DNA of 64,000 nucleotides, taken from contig NZ_JBHLWN010000046.1 of assembly GCF_042432825.1 (NCBI RefSeq), positions 1 to 64,000 on the forward strand, in the 5' to 3' direction. A program made the translations under genes and the position numbers. The stretch comes from Gordoniibacillus chartarius. GTDB taxonomy: Bacteria > Bacillota > Bacilli > Paenibacillales > NBRC-103111. Below the pieces are notes generated by a model. It did not search any database and had not been told where the DNA came from. It saw nothing but the letters and a program-made list of their open reading frames with translations. Positions 16,468 through 25,095 of the stretch are shown one piece after another (positions within the stretch are counted from its first letter, which is position 1; each line of letters begins with the position of its first letter).

Positions 16468-17967
16468 ATGAAACCTGTTGCTCGTAGAATGGTGTCGACC
16501 GGCCTGGTGCTGGCTTTGACCGTACCGCTTGCCGTCGCTTGTACGAAAGCGGAGAACAAGGAAACCGAAGGAGAGCGCACACTCCGGATTGCAACGACGA
16601 TGTACGGCGGCGGCGAAGGCGAGAACGAATATTTCCGCCAGCAATTCACGGAAGTTTTCGAATACGCTAACCCGAATATTAAGCTCGAATTCGTCCCGGT
16701 TATGGATAACAGCAGATTTATGTACGGCGGCGCTCCCGAGCCGGGCGAGAAGATGCCGGATCCCTATGAGAAAATGAAGGAAGTCATGCAGGGCAGCAAT
16801 CCGCCCGATGTCGTGATGGTCGACTTCGGCCAGCTTCCGGATCTGGTTCAGAACAACATGCTCTCTCCGCTTGATCCGATGATTCAGAAGGATAAGTTCG
16901 ATACGAGCGACTACGTGCCGGCTGTGCTGGACGGTATTAAAGGTGCTGCAACAGACGGCAAGCTGTACGCGCTTGCGCCAACATTCAGCTCCTCGGCCCT
17001 CATCTATAATAAGAAGCTGTTCCAGGACGCGGGCGTCGAATTCCCGAAAGACGGCATGACATGGCAGGAAGTGTTCGATCTGGCCAAACGCGTGACGAAG
17101 CCTGACGGCGATAAGCCGGTCTACGGCTTCAACTTCAATACGGGCTCGGGCGGCGATATTTTCTGGTCGACGCAAATGTACAGCCAGCCGCTTCAGCTGC
17201 GGATGTGGGACGACACGGGAGAGCACATGACGGTCGACTCCGACCAGTGGGAGAAAGTGTGGAGCACGATCATTCAGCTGCAGAAAGATAAGGTGATGCC
17301 GGAGGCGATCGATTACAGCCAGCCGGGCAATCGCGCCAAAATGATGCAGCCTGACCAAAACAACCCGTTCGCCTACGACGACTTCATGTCCGGCAAGCTG
17401 GCGATGTCCGTTGTGTATTATGGCTGGCTTCCGCAGCTCATTAATGCGAACAAGAATGCAGCGAACATTAAAGGGTATAACCCAATCGAATGGGACGTCG
17501 TGTCGATGCCGTCGCATCCCGAAGCGCCGGGCGTGAGCGGTCAAATTTATATGAACGGCATTATGGGGATCAACGTGAAAGCGCATAATCCCGACGATGC
17601 CTGGAAATTCATCAAATTCATCAACGGCGACGACTGGGCGCGCCTCAAATCGGGCAGCTCCGGGCAGCTCGTGTCGCGGAAGAAGCATATTAAGGCGCCG
17701 GGCGGCGCGACCTTCAACATCGCTGCTTTCTACAACACGAAGCCGGTAGCGCAAAATCTGAACGATTACAAGATTGCCCGCGAGAATCCGAACATCTACA
17801 GTGTCCAAGGACTTGCGCAGCAAAACTTTATGTCGGCTCTGCAAGGGAAAATTTCGGTCCGGGACGCGCTGAAGAAATGGCAGACGGACGGCGATGCGAT
17901 GCTCAAGCAATTGAAGGAGAATCCGACCGCGCCGATCGGGCCTCATGGAATTTCTGCAGAGCAGTAG
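16468..17967 (+). CDS. Extracellular solute-binding lipoprotein (family 1), orphan
   Basis: A 499-residue lipoprotein with Cys25 in LAVAC. The two-lobe family-1 binding fold of carbohydrate importers is recognisable: an N-terminal lobe with TLRIATTMYGGG, PPDVVMVD and LYALAPTFSSSALIYNKKLF, and later FMSGKLAMSVVYYGW and DAWKFIKFINGDDWARL. Usually such proteins feed MalF/MalG-type permeases, but none is encoded nearby. The gene lies 6 bp after an exporter ATPase in the same operon. It may bind a ligand for the exporter, act as a sensor, or serve a distant importer, and the sequence does not decide. RBS AAGGAG is clear. Confidence 0.88.
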   Translation: MKPVARRMVSTGLVLALTVPLAVACTKAENKETEGERTLRIATTMYGGGEGENEYFRQQFTEVFEYANPNIKLEFVPVMDNSRFMYGGAPEPGEKMPDPYEKMKEVMQGSNPPDVVMVDFGQLPDLVQNNMLSPLDPMIQKDKFDTSDYVPAVLDGIKGAATDGKLYALAPTFSSSALIYNKKLFQDAGVEFPKDGMTWQEVFDLAKRVTKPDGDKPVYGFNFNTGSGGDIFWSTQMYSQPLQLRMWDDTGEHMTVDSDQWEKVWSTIIQLQKDKVMPEAIDYSQPGNRAKMMQPDQNNPFAYDDFMSGKLAMSVVYYGWLPQLINANKNAANIKGYNPIEWDVVSMPSHPEAPGVSGQIYMNGIMGINVKAHNPDDAWKFIKFINGDDWARLKSGSSGQLVSRKKHIKAPGGATFNIAAFYNTKPVAQNLNDYKIARENPNIYSVQGLAQQNFMSALQGKISVRDALKKWQTDGDAMLKQLKENPTAPIGPHGISAEQ

Positions 17968-18009
17968 TCGGCATCAATTACATCAACCTGATAAAGGAGC
18001 ACACATCAT

Positions 18010-20205
18010 ATGAAACGAATTGACCGCAGCCGGAACCAACGATCCGTTCTTTTGTCCGTTGCCTTGTCCGCAGCTCTGATGTGTACGGCTCTGCCGACCG
18101 CGTATGCGGACGGCGGGGCTGCCCCTGTGGCAGCGGCAGCTTCGCTCGGCCGCGTCGACCTGAGCGGCAGCAGCTTCGTCGAAGTGAAGCGTGTGAATAT
18201 GCTCGCCGACCAGAACGGCCGCATCGTCACCTTCACCTTAAGCGTCACGAACAACGACACCAAGGACATCTCGTTCGTCGATTATTGGGTACGGCTGATG
18301 ACGAAGTCCGGCGCGCAGTTTACCGTCAAGCTGATGCCGCAGGACAAAGACAAGAACACGATTCCGGCCGGATCTACGAAGGAGCTGTCGTTTTACTCGA
18401 CGGTTAATGAGGGAACTTCGCTGACAGACTTGAAGATCCGGGTGATCAAGTGGGATTTCTCCGTCGACAGCTTCGAGCGTACGCTCGGCGAGGTCGAGGT
18501 TCCCGCGAATTTCACCAATGTGGCGGCGGCGGGAGCCGCGCTGGAGACGAAGCTGGCGGGAACGAATACGAAGCTGACTGTCAGCAAGTTCACTCTCGGC
18601 AAAAATGAGAAGTACAGCCTGCCCGCCATCACGCTCGTTCTGGAAAATGCCGATGCGCACAGCTTGACGGTTCCCGCTTATCAGTTTGCCGTACGCGCGC
18701 AGGACGGCAGCATGTACCCGCTGGAAGCGAAGGGGCTTAAGGATCTGGTCGTAACGCCGCAAGACAAAAAAGAGGTGACGTTATCGGGCAACGTGCCTGT
18801 ATCTGTCCCGACGGACAACTGGCAGCTGGTCATTACGGAGAATGTAACCGACTTGAAGCGCAACATTCCGGTCGCAGCATTCCAGCTGCCGGCCGTCGCG
18901 ATTCAGGATGGCGCCGAAGCGGGGAAAGAAGTGCAGTTTACCGACGAGCACGGACTGTATACCGCCAAGCTGAACGGAATTTACCGGCTTCCCTGGGAGG
19001 ATCAGGACATCATTAGCGCCGATATGCTTATCGCTAATAAAGGGACGTCGGATTCATTGCCGATTCCCCAGCTTTCCGGGTATTTTCTGCTCGACGGAGC
19101 GGTGAAGGTGGAAGCAAAGGTCATAACTCCGGCCAAGGTACTCGGATTGTCGAACGGTGCAGCGGTCGGCATGCAGATGGCGGCGAAGATACCGTATACA
19201 TATGAGTTCAGCAAGGTCAAGCTCGTGCTGCAGGAGAAGACGACCGATGAGAAGACGGTTGACGTTCTGGAATTCGAGACGCCGGCCGAGGTGATGAACG
19301 TTCCGATTGCCGAAGCGACTTCCACATATCAACTGGAGGATACGGGCTACCGCTCCCAGTTTTCCATTGATAATGTGAAGACGTATGAAGGCAAATCGAC
19401 CGAATTGCTCGCGGCACAAGTCGTCGTGGAAAATAAAGAAAAGCGGTTCGCGAATATAGCTAAGCTTCTTGCCCACTTCCGTACTGCTGACGGTACCGTG
19501 TATCCGGCAACTGTTGCCGAAGTGAAGGATAAGGTCGGACCCGGGGAGAAGGCACTGCTTACGGTCTATAGTATTCTTCCGAAAGGCGTTGACAAGAGCG
19601 GGATGAACGTGCTGCTCGGCGAAGCGGTTACTGACGGCAAGCTTGGCAGCGACGGCGACAAGGGAACGGGCAGCACCGACACGGGTACGGGCACTAGCGC
19701 AGCAGCGGCGGGAGCCGATATGTACATCAAACCATTCTCATTCTGGCTGCCGCAGGAGAATAAGGATGTGAAGACGCCGCTGCAGGATATTAAGCTTGGA
19801 CCTTACACAATGTCGATCAGCAAGGTTGGAACCACTATGGATATTGAGAAGGGTCAGCTGGATCTGAAATTCGACTATGAAATCACAAAGGATCTGACTA
19901 AGCATGTCAATGTTGATGGGCGAAAGCTCGTCTTTGAATTGAACGATACGAACGGGTTACGCGTGATCGAATGGAGCACCGAGATGAACAAATTCGAGCC
20001 GCAGGCATCCGATACGCCGGCCACGCCGCAATCCAGTTTGCGTGTCGGCAAATATAAAGAATTCAAAATCAACCTATATAACGGCGACTTGCTGTGGAAA
20101 CTGAGCTTCTTGAAGCAGTATGACCTCAATCTGTATGAAGAATTCCAAGGCCACCGACGCTTAATCGCTACGATGAAGAACACCTGGTTTGCACTATCGG
20201 ACTAA
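18010..20205 (+). CDS. Large secreted protein of unknown function, paralogue of the one at 25096
   Basis: A 731-residue protein with a signal peptide (about 1-33, cleavage after TAYA) and no anchor. It consists of several beta-sandwich-like repeats of 120-150 residues, each with patterns such as FTLSVTNNDTKDISFVDYWVRL, shortened here as VTNN...VDYWVRL. A Gly/Thr/Ser-rich linker occurs at about 555-570. The repeats resemble the FxxPxxLVxxNTxxxxL-like immunoglobulin-type domains of surface proteins, and no catalytic residues stand out. It is the last gene of the MacAB-like operon (42-bp gap) and ends at a terminator. The same architecture occurs at 25096 beside an RND exporter, which suggests a role linked to export. 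Confidence 0.7.
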   Translation: MKRIDRSRNQRSVLLSVALSAALMCTALPTAYADGGAAPVAAAASLGRVDLSGSSFVEVKRVNMLADQNGRIVTFTLSVTNNDTKDISFVDYWVRLMTKSGAQFTVKLMPQDKDKNTIPAGSTKELSFYSTVNEGTSLTDLKIRVIKWDFSVDSFERTLGEVEVPANFTNVAAAGAALETKLAGTNTKLTVSKFTLGKNEKYSLPAITLVLENADAHSLTVPAYQFAVRAQDGSMYPLEAKGLKDLVVTPQDKKEVTLSGNVPVSVPTDNWQLVITENVTDLKRNIPVAAFQLPAVAIQDGAEAGKEVQFTDEHGLYTAKLNGIYRLPWEDQDIISADMLIANKGTSDSLPIPQLSGYFLLDGAVKVEAKVITPAKVLGLSNGAAVGMQMAAKIPYTYEFSKVKLVLQEKTTDEKTVDVLEFETPAEVMNVPIAEATSTYQLEDTGYRSQFSIDNVKTYEGKSTELLAAQVVVENKEKRFANIAKLLAHFRTADGTVYPATVAEVKDKVGPGEKALLTVYSILPKGVDKSGMNVLLGEAVTDGKLGSDGDKGTGSTDTGTGTSAAAAGADMYIKPFSFWLPQENKDVKTPLQDIKLGPYTMSISKVGTTMDIEKGQLDLKFDYEITKDLTKHVNVDGRKLVFELNDTNGLRVIEWSTEMNKFEPQASDTPATPQSSLRVGKYKEFKINLYNGDLLWKLSFLKQYDLNLYEEFQGHRRLIATMKNTWFALSD

Positions 20206-20223
20206 TTTCTCGATGATCATCTG

Positions 20224-20253
20224 CTCCTGATCCGTAAGGGTCGGGAGTTTTTT
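20224..20253 (+). terminator. Terminator of the first export operon
   Basis: CTCCTGA-TCC pairs with GG-TCGGGAG around a GTAAG loop, followed by TTTTTT. It lies 18 bp after the stop of the large secreted protein. Confidence 0.85.
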
Positions 20254-20671
20254 CCTGCTGAAGCAAGTTCTTCGGTCGTAGATGCAGATCAGCCCTCAGA
20301 CGGATTTTCCGCCGCATCACCCCAGCTATAATAGCATTATCGTGCATGGACCGCTTCCTGCATATGGAAATCGCCAGTCATACGGAAGTCATACCGGCAT
20401 AATATGACAGCCGTCACCGTGAAGTCGTGACTGTCTTCACCTTACGGCAGCGAGGCGGGACGCTATAATGTCAATAGGTTGGAATGTAAGAGAGAGGAAA
20501 TCGCAGGAGCGGGAGAGAAGAGGTGAAGGTAAGGGTGCAAAGATCACAGAAAGTTCATAACATTTTGATGCACAGAAAATGTTTGCATTTTACAATGGTG
20601 GAAAGAACGTACATATCGATCTATCACACTTGCAATCCAGTCGTTACAAGGAAAGCGGAGGAACTAGCCTG
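20254..20671 (+). promoter_or_regulatory. Intergenic control region of the RND operon
   Basis: I see no convincing gene in these 418 bases. Two TATAAT hexamers occur (one near 20326, one at 20464-20469), but neither has a good -35 at 16-18 bp. The stretch around 20375-20440 repeats GTCATAC, GTCAT and GTGAC elements in both orientations and could be an operator. The ribosome binding site of the next gene is GGAGGAAC near 20657. Confidence 0.35.
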
Positions 20672-23600
20672 ATGAACAAATTAATTCAATTTTCAATGAA
20701 AAACGTAACAGCCATGTTCATCCTGATCATGCTGTTATTCGGCGGGGGGATGTACTCGGCTTCGTCGCTCAAGATGGAGTCTTTTCCCGACATTAGCTTC
20801 CCGGTAGTCGTCGTGATGACGCAGTATACCGCACCTCCGGAAGACGTGCTGGATCAAGTGACGAAGCCGCTGGAGAAGGCGGTCGCAAGTATTGCAGGGC
20901 TGAAAAATTTGACGTCCTCTTCGTCAGACAACTTCTCTCAGATCGTTATTCAGCTGGACAACGACAAGAAGCCGGAAGACATCAAGAAAGACGTAGAGGA
21001 CTTGATCGCGAATGTCAAGCTTCCGGACAATGCAGAGAGCCCGAAGGTATTGACAGCCGGCTTCTCTTCGTCGCCGGTGTACTATTTGGCGGTTCATGGC
21101 GACAGCAATATGAGCCAGAACGATTTGAACAAGGTTTACAAAGATTCCATCGAGCCTGCGCTTACCTCGCTCAATGGTATCGACCATGTCGATTCGATCG
21201 GTAAAGCGGAAGCCACGATGACCATTAAGCTGGATGTCAATGCGCTTTACAACTACGGCTACACGCCGGAACAAGCGGTCGGCATGATCCGCAGCGCACT
21301 CGTATCGAGTCCGGCGGGTACTGTCGAGTTTGATGGCAATACCCAGATGGTGCGGGTGAAGGGCCAGCTTAATACTGTTTATAACTTGCAAAACTTACCT
21401 TTGTTGACACCAACGGGCGACTCCTTGTCATTGAAGCAAATTGCCAATATCGAGGCTGTGAATGAATCTCAATATTACGCGCGTCTCGACGGCGAGCCGG
21501 CAATCGGCGTATTGCTCTATAAGACGAAGGAGGCGAATACGGTCCAGTTCGCTGCGGGTGCGGATAAGCTGATTGAAGGCTGGAAGACGACGCTGCCGAG
21601 CGTGAAGTTTTTGAAGATTTATAATGATGCGGATTCCGTCAAAGAATCGATTAACGGTATGCTCAAGGAAGGGACCCTCGGGGCTGTACTGGCTTCCTTA
21701 ATGATTCTGGTGTTCCTGCGAAACGTTCGGATGACGCTCATTGTTCTCGTCTCCATTCCGTTATCGCTCCTAATCACGCTGCTGGCCATGAGCTGGTTGA
21801 ATATTACGCTGAACATTATGACATTAGGCGGCATGGTCATTGCGATCGGGCGTGTCGTGGACGACAGTATCGTCGTTATCGAGAATATTTACAGTCAGCT
21901 GGTCAAGCGTCAGGAACGCGACGAATCGGTCATTCTGTACGCGACGCAGCAAGTGGCGGCGGCCATTACATCGTCCACGATTACGACCGTCGGCGTATTC
22001 GGGCCAATTGCCTTCGTATCGGGTGTCATCGGCTCTGTCTTCCGGCCGTTCGCCATTACGATTGTCGTTGCGATCCTGTCATCTCTGCTCGTGGCTTTAA
22101 CCGTCATTCCGATGCTGTCTAAACTGCTCGTGCTTCGCGCGAAGAAGCTGACGCAGCATGAAGAGAGCCATGACGGAGCGGTCATGCGCAGATATAAGGC
22201 CATTATGAGTTGGTCGCTTGAGCGTCCGAAGCGAGTGCTCGCGATTGCGTTCCTCGCATTTATCGTGTCATTTGCCGGTACGCTCCCGTTCTTGCCGATC
22301 ACGTTCCTTGGCGGTGACGAGAAGCAGACACAAATGTCTTTCTCCGTCGAGATGCCTACGGGGACTTCGTTCGAAACGATGAACAACAAGGCAAAGCAGT
22401 TTGAAGAGATGATGAAGCAGGATAAGAACGCTTCCGGCCAGCCTGTGTTTAAATATATTGAAACGCTTGTCGGCTATGAATTGTTTACCGAGATCCAGTC
22501 AGGCGAACGGATCTCGAACTTGGCGACGATCCTTGCCGAAGTGAATGATACCGAGGATTCGCAAAAGGTATTCGACAGATGGAAGCAGCTCATGTTGAAT
22601 GAGCTTCCTAAGGAATCGGAAGTGGGCGGCAGCGTATTCTCGGCCGGACCGCCGAGCAGCAGCGGCGCCGACTTCTCCTACGCACTGAAAGGCGATGACG
22701 TGCTATATTTGGAACAAGCGGTACAGCTTGTAAAAGCCAAGCTGCAAGAGTTTCCCGAGCTAAGCGATGTTAAAGACAGTATGGGCAGGAAAAAGAGCCA
22801 GATTGAAATTGTCGTTGACGAGAATAAAGCACGGCTATACGGGCTTAGCACGGGTCAAGTGCTTTCAACCGTGAACGGTTGGATTGCCGAAGCAGATCTG
22901 GGAGACATGAAATTCGACAACACCATGTTTAAGACTAAAGTACTCGTAGACCCCACCTTCAAAGATTCTGTCAAAGACATCGGCGATTTCACCTTCAAGA
23001 CTCAATCCGGAACGGTTGTGAAGCTGAACGAAGTCGCTAAAGTAACGGAAATCGCTGCACCGGTCTCGATTCGACGTGAAATGCAGAGCCAGACGCTCAC
23101 GGTCAGCGCCAAGATTAATTCCAGCGACAAGGGCGGCGTTAGTGCAAAAGTATCGGCCGCATTGGACGCGCTCGATTTGCCTGCAGGCGTTTCCCGCGAA
23201 GTGAAAGGGGTAAACGACGATATTCAGGAAGGCTTCACACAGCTGATCATGGCGATGTTCGCATCGATCTTCATCGTATATTTGATCATGGTATTGGCAT
23301 TCGGCAATGCGAGCGCTCCGTTCGCCATTCTGTTCTCGCTGCCGCTTGCAGCCATCGGCGGATTGGTCGGCCTGCTCATCACGGGATCGATTCTCGACGT
23401 TACCGCATTAATCGGATTTTTGATGCTGATCGGTATCGTTGTTACGAATGCTATCGTATTGATTGATAGAGTAATGCAGCTGGAGAAAGAGGGCGTAGGT
23501 GTGCGCGAAGCGCTGCTGGAAGCCGGGGTATCGCGTTTCCGCCCGATCATTATGACAGCGGGCGCCACGGTGCTGGCATTGCTCCCGCTCGCACTCGGCT

Positions 23601-23785
23601 TCTCCAAAGGAACCATTATTTCGAAGGGCCTGGCCGTAGTCGTTATCGGAGGCTTGACCACTTCGACGCTTCTGACGCTTGTTGTTGTTCCGATCGTATA
23701 TGAAATGATCGATTCGTTTAAAAACCGCAAGAGCCGCAAGGCCGCAAAGAAGGCCGCATCCGCGAATGCAGCCGTTATCCACTGA
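20672..23785 (+). CDS. RND-family efflux permease (SwrC/AcrB-like)
   Basis: A 1037-residue proton-driven exporter. An N-terminal span is followed by the porter motif ESFPDISFPVVVV. The transmembrane block about 330-530 contains the proton-relay pair Asp397-Asp398 (GRVVDDSIVVIEN), then comes a second large extracellular domain and a C-terminal block with GIVVTNAIVLIDR. The halves are internally duplicated as in the family, and the length is normal. In Gram-positives the nearest characterised member is SwrC of Bacillus subtilis (surfactin resistance). ATG 20672 follows GGAGGAAC; the longer upstream frame lacks a site. It is the first gene of a three-gene operon with an adaptor and a secreted protein. 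Confidence 0.92.
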   Translation: MNKLIQFSMKNVTAMFILIMLLFGGGMYSASSLKMESFPDISFPVVVVMTQYTAPPEDVLDQVTKPLEKAVASIAGLKNLTSSSSDNFSQIVIQLDNDKKPEDIKKDVEDLIANVKLPDNAESPKVLTAGFSSSPVYYLAVHGDSNMSQNDLNKVYKDSIEPALTSLNGIDHVDSIGKAEATMTIKLDVNALYNYGYTPEQAVGMIRSALVSSPAGTVEFDGNTQMVRVKGQLNTVYNLQNLPLLTPTGDSLSLKQIANIEAVNESQYYARLDGEPAIGVLLYKTKEANTVQFAAGADKLIEGWKTTLPSVKFLKIYNDADSVKESINGMLKEGTLGAVLASLMILVFLRNVRMTLIVLVSIPLSLLITLLAMSWLNITLNIMTLGGMVIAIGRVVDDSIVVIENIYSQLVKRQERDESVILYATQQVAAAITSSTITTVGVFGPIAFVSGVIGSVFRPFAITIVVAILSSLLVALTVIPMLSKLLVLRAKKLTQHEESHDGAVMRRYKAIMSWSLERPKRVLAIAFLAFIVSFAGTLPFLPITFLGGDEKQTQMSFSVEMPTGTSFETMNNKAKQFEEMMKQDKNASGQPVFKYIETLVGYELFTEIQSGERISNLATILAEVNDTEDSQKVFDRWKQLMLNELPKESEVGGSVFSAGPPSSSGADFSYALKGDDVLYLEQAVQLVKAKLQEFPELSDVKDSMGRKKSQIEIVVDENKARLYGLSTGQVLSTVNGWIAEADLGDMKFDNTMFKTKVLVDPTFKDSVKDIGDFTFKTQSGTVVKLNEVAKVTEIAAPVSIRREMQSQTLTVSAKINSSDKGGVSAKVSAALDALDLPAGVSREVKGVNDDIQEGFTQLIMAMFASIFIVYLIMVLAFGNASAPFAILFSLPLAAIGGLVGLLITGSILDVTALIGFLMLIGIVVTNAIVLIDRVMQLEKEGVGVREALLEAGVSRFRPIIMTAGATVLALLPLALGFSKGTIISKGLAVVVIGGLTTSTLLTLVVVPIVYEMIDSFKNRKSRKAAKKAASANAAVIH

Positions 23786-23805
23786 GGGGAAAAAGGAGAA
23801 GCGAT

Positions 23806-25083
23806 ATGACCATGCGTTCCACACGATTGATGAAGAAACCACTGCAGACCGTTGTGTTCCGCAGCGTAAAGCTGGTAAGTGTCGTCGCCTTGGCGGCGGC
23901 ACTGGCGGCGGGATGCTCGCAAGCGCCGGAGCAGCCGGCACAAGCGGCTGCTTCCGAACCGCAAGTTCCTACTGTTCGGGTGCAGCCGATCGCCAAGTTG
24001 AAGATTGCGGAGCCGCTTGAGCAAGTAGCGGATGTCGTGTCCGCGATTCAGCTCGATATCGTAGCCAAATCGGGCGGCGATGTGCTGGAGATTCTCAAGA
24101 AGAAGGGCGAATACGTCAACAAAGGCGACGTTCTGTTCCGGCTTGATCCTTCCGACGTTTCACTGATGCATCAGAAGGCTGCATTAAGCAAGCGCAACTC
24201 GGAGCTAAACTACAGCAAAACAAAGGAAGACCTTGAGAATGGCAAGACCGAGGCCCGCAACGGCCTTGCCAAGCTGGAGCAGCAGCTGAAGGACTTGGAG
24301 AGAAATTATAACAAGCTTCGCAATGATTACGATGCCGGACTTGTTCAGAAGAAGCAGCTTGACGATATGGAAACGCAGATGAACAATCTGAAACTGGACA
24401 TTAAGGCGGCCCGTGATAAGCTCGCTACGCTAGAGTCCAGCACGCAGCTGGAGCAGCTCCAAATTGCCGCGGAAATTGCCGGCATCGATCTGCAGCAGGC
24501 CGACAAATCGGTCGAAAATCTCGAAGTAAAGGCAGCGGCAAGCGGTGTAATCACCGACCTGAATGTAGAAGTCGGCATGACCGTGCAGCAGGGCTTCCGC
24601 GCCGGTACCATTCAGCAGCTTGACCCGATCCGGATCAAGTCCGAGCTTACGGAAGAGACCGCAAGGCTCGTTCGCGGCAAGCAAGAGCTCACCTTCTACA
24701 TCCCGGGTGTTGTGGAGAAGACGAAGGCGAAGGTCAGCTACCTGGCTGATGTCATGAACTCGACGACGAAAGCTTACACGCTGGAGCTTGAAGTACCGAA
24801 CTCGGAACGCAAAATCCGGCCGGGAACGAAAGCGCAAGTGCTGCTCACGGAAGAGGTCGACCAGAATGTCGTCGCCATTCCGTCGCTGAGCGTCGTTCGC
24901 GAAGGCAGCGAGACGTTCGTATTCGTCCTCGCCGGCGAGCAGGTGGAGAAGCGCAAGGTGGAGCTGGGCCGTCTGAAGGAAGCAAATCAGGAAGTGCTTT
25001 CGGGTGTTAAGGAAGGCGAGCAGATCGTCGTAACCGGCCAGCATCTGCTTAAGGACAAAGACAAAGTGCAAGTGTCGAAATAG
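23806..25083 (+). CDS. RND adaptor lipoprotein (HlyD/AcrA-like)
   Basis: A 425-residue adaptor with a lipobox ending at Cys37 (LAAGC). The first lipoyl half (VAKSGGDVLEILKKKGEYV) and second half (VKAAASGVITDLNVEVGM) flank a long coiled coil at about 125-235, rich in Leu/Lys/Glu. Beta-barrel and membrane-proximal domains follow, ending PGTKAQVLL...GEQIVVTGQHLL. It starts 20 bp after the permease gene with AAGGAGAAG as ribosome site. It should form the extracytoplasmic collar of the RND pump. Gram-positives have no outer membrane, so how far the complex reaches into the wall is unknown. Confidence 0.88.
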   Translation: MTMRSTRLMKKPLQTVVFRSVKLVSVVALAAALAAGCSQAPEQPAQAAASEPQVPTVRVQPIAKLKIAEPLEQVADVVSAIQLDIVAKSGGDVLEILKKKGEYVNKGDVLFRLDPSDVSLMHQKAALSKRNSELNYSKTKEDLENGKTEARNGLAKLEQQLKDLERNYNKLRNDYDAGLVQKKQLDDMETQMNNLKLDIKAARDKLATLESSTQLEQLQIAAEIAGIDLQQADKSVENLEVKAAASGVITDLNVEVGMTVQQGFRAGTIQQLDPIRIKSELTEETARLVRGKQELTFYIPGVVEKTKAKVSYLADVMNSTTKAYTLELEVPNSERKIRPGTKAQVLLTEEVDQNVVAIPSLSVVREGSETFVFVLAGEQVEKRKVELGRLKEANQEVLSGVKEGEQIVVTGQHLLKDKDKVQVSK

Positions 25084-25095
25084 GAGGATTACTAC

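Noticed and set aside
20579..20671. 31 extra N-terminal residues on the RND permease
   Set aside because: The family begins with a short cytosolic piece before the first span, and the strong ribosome site is in front of ATG 20672.
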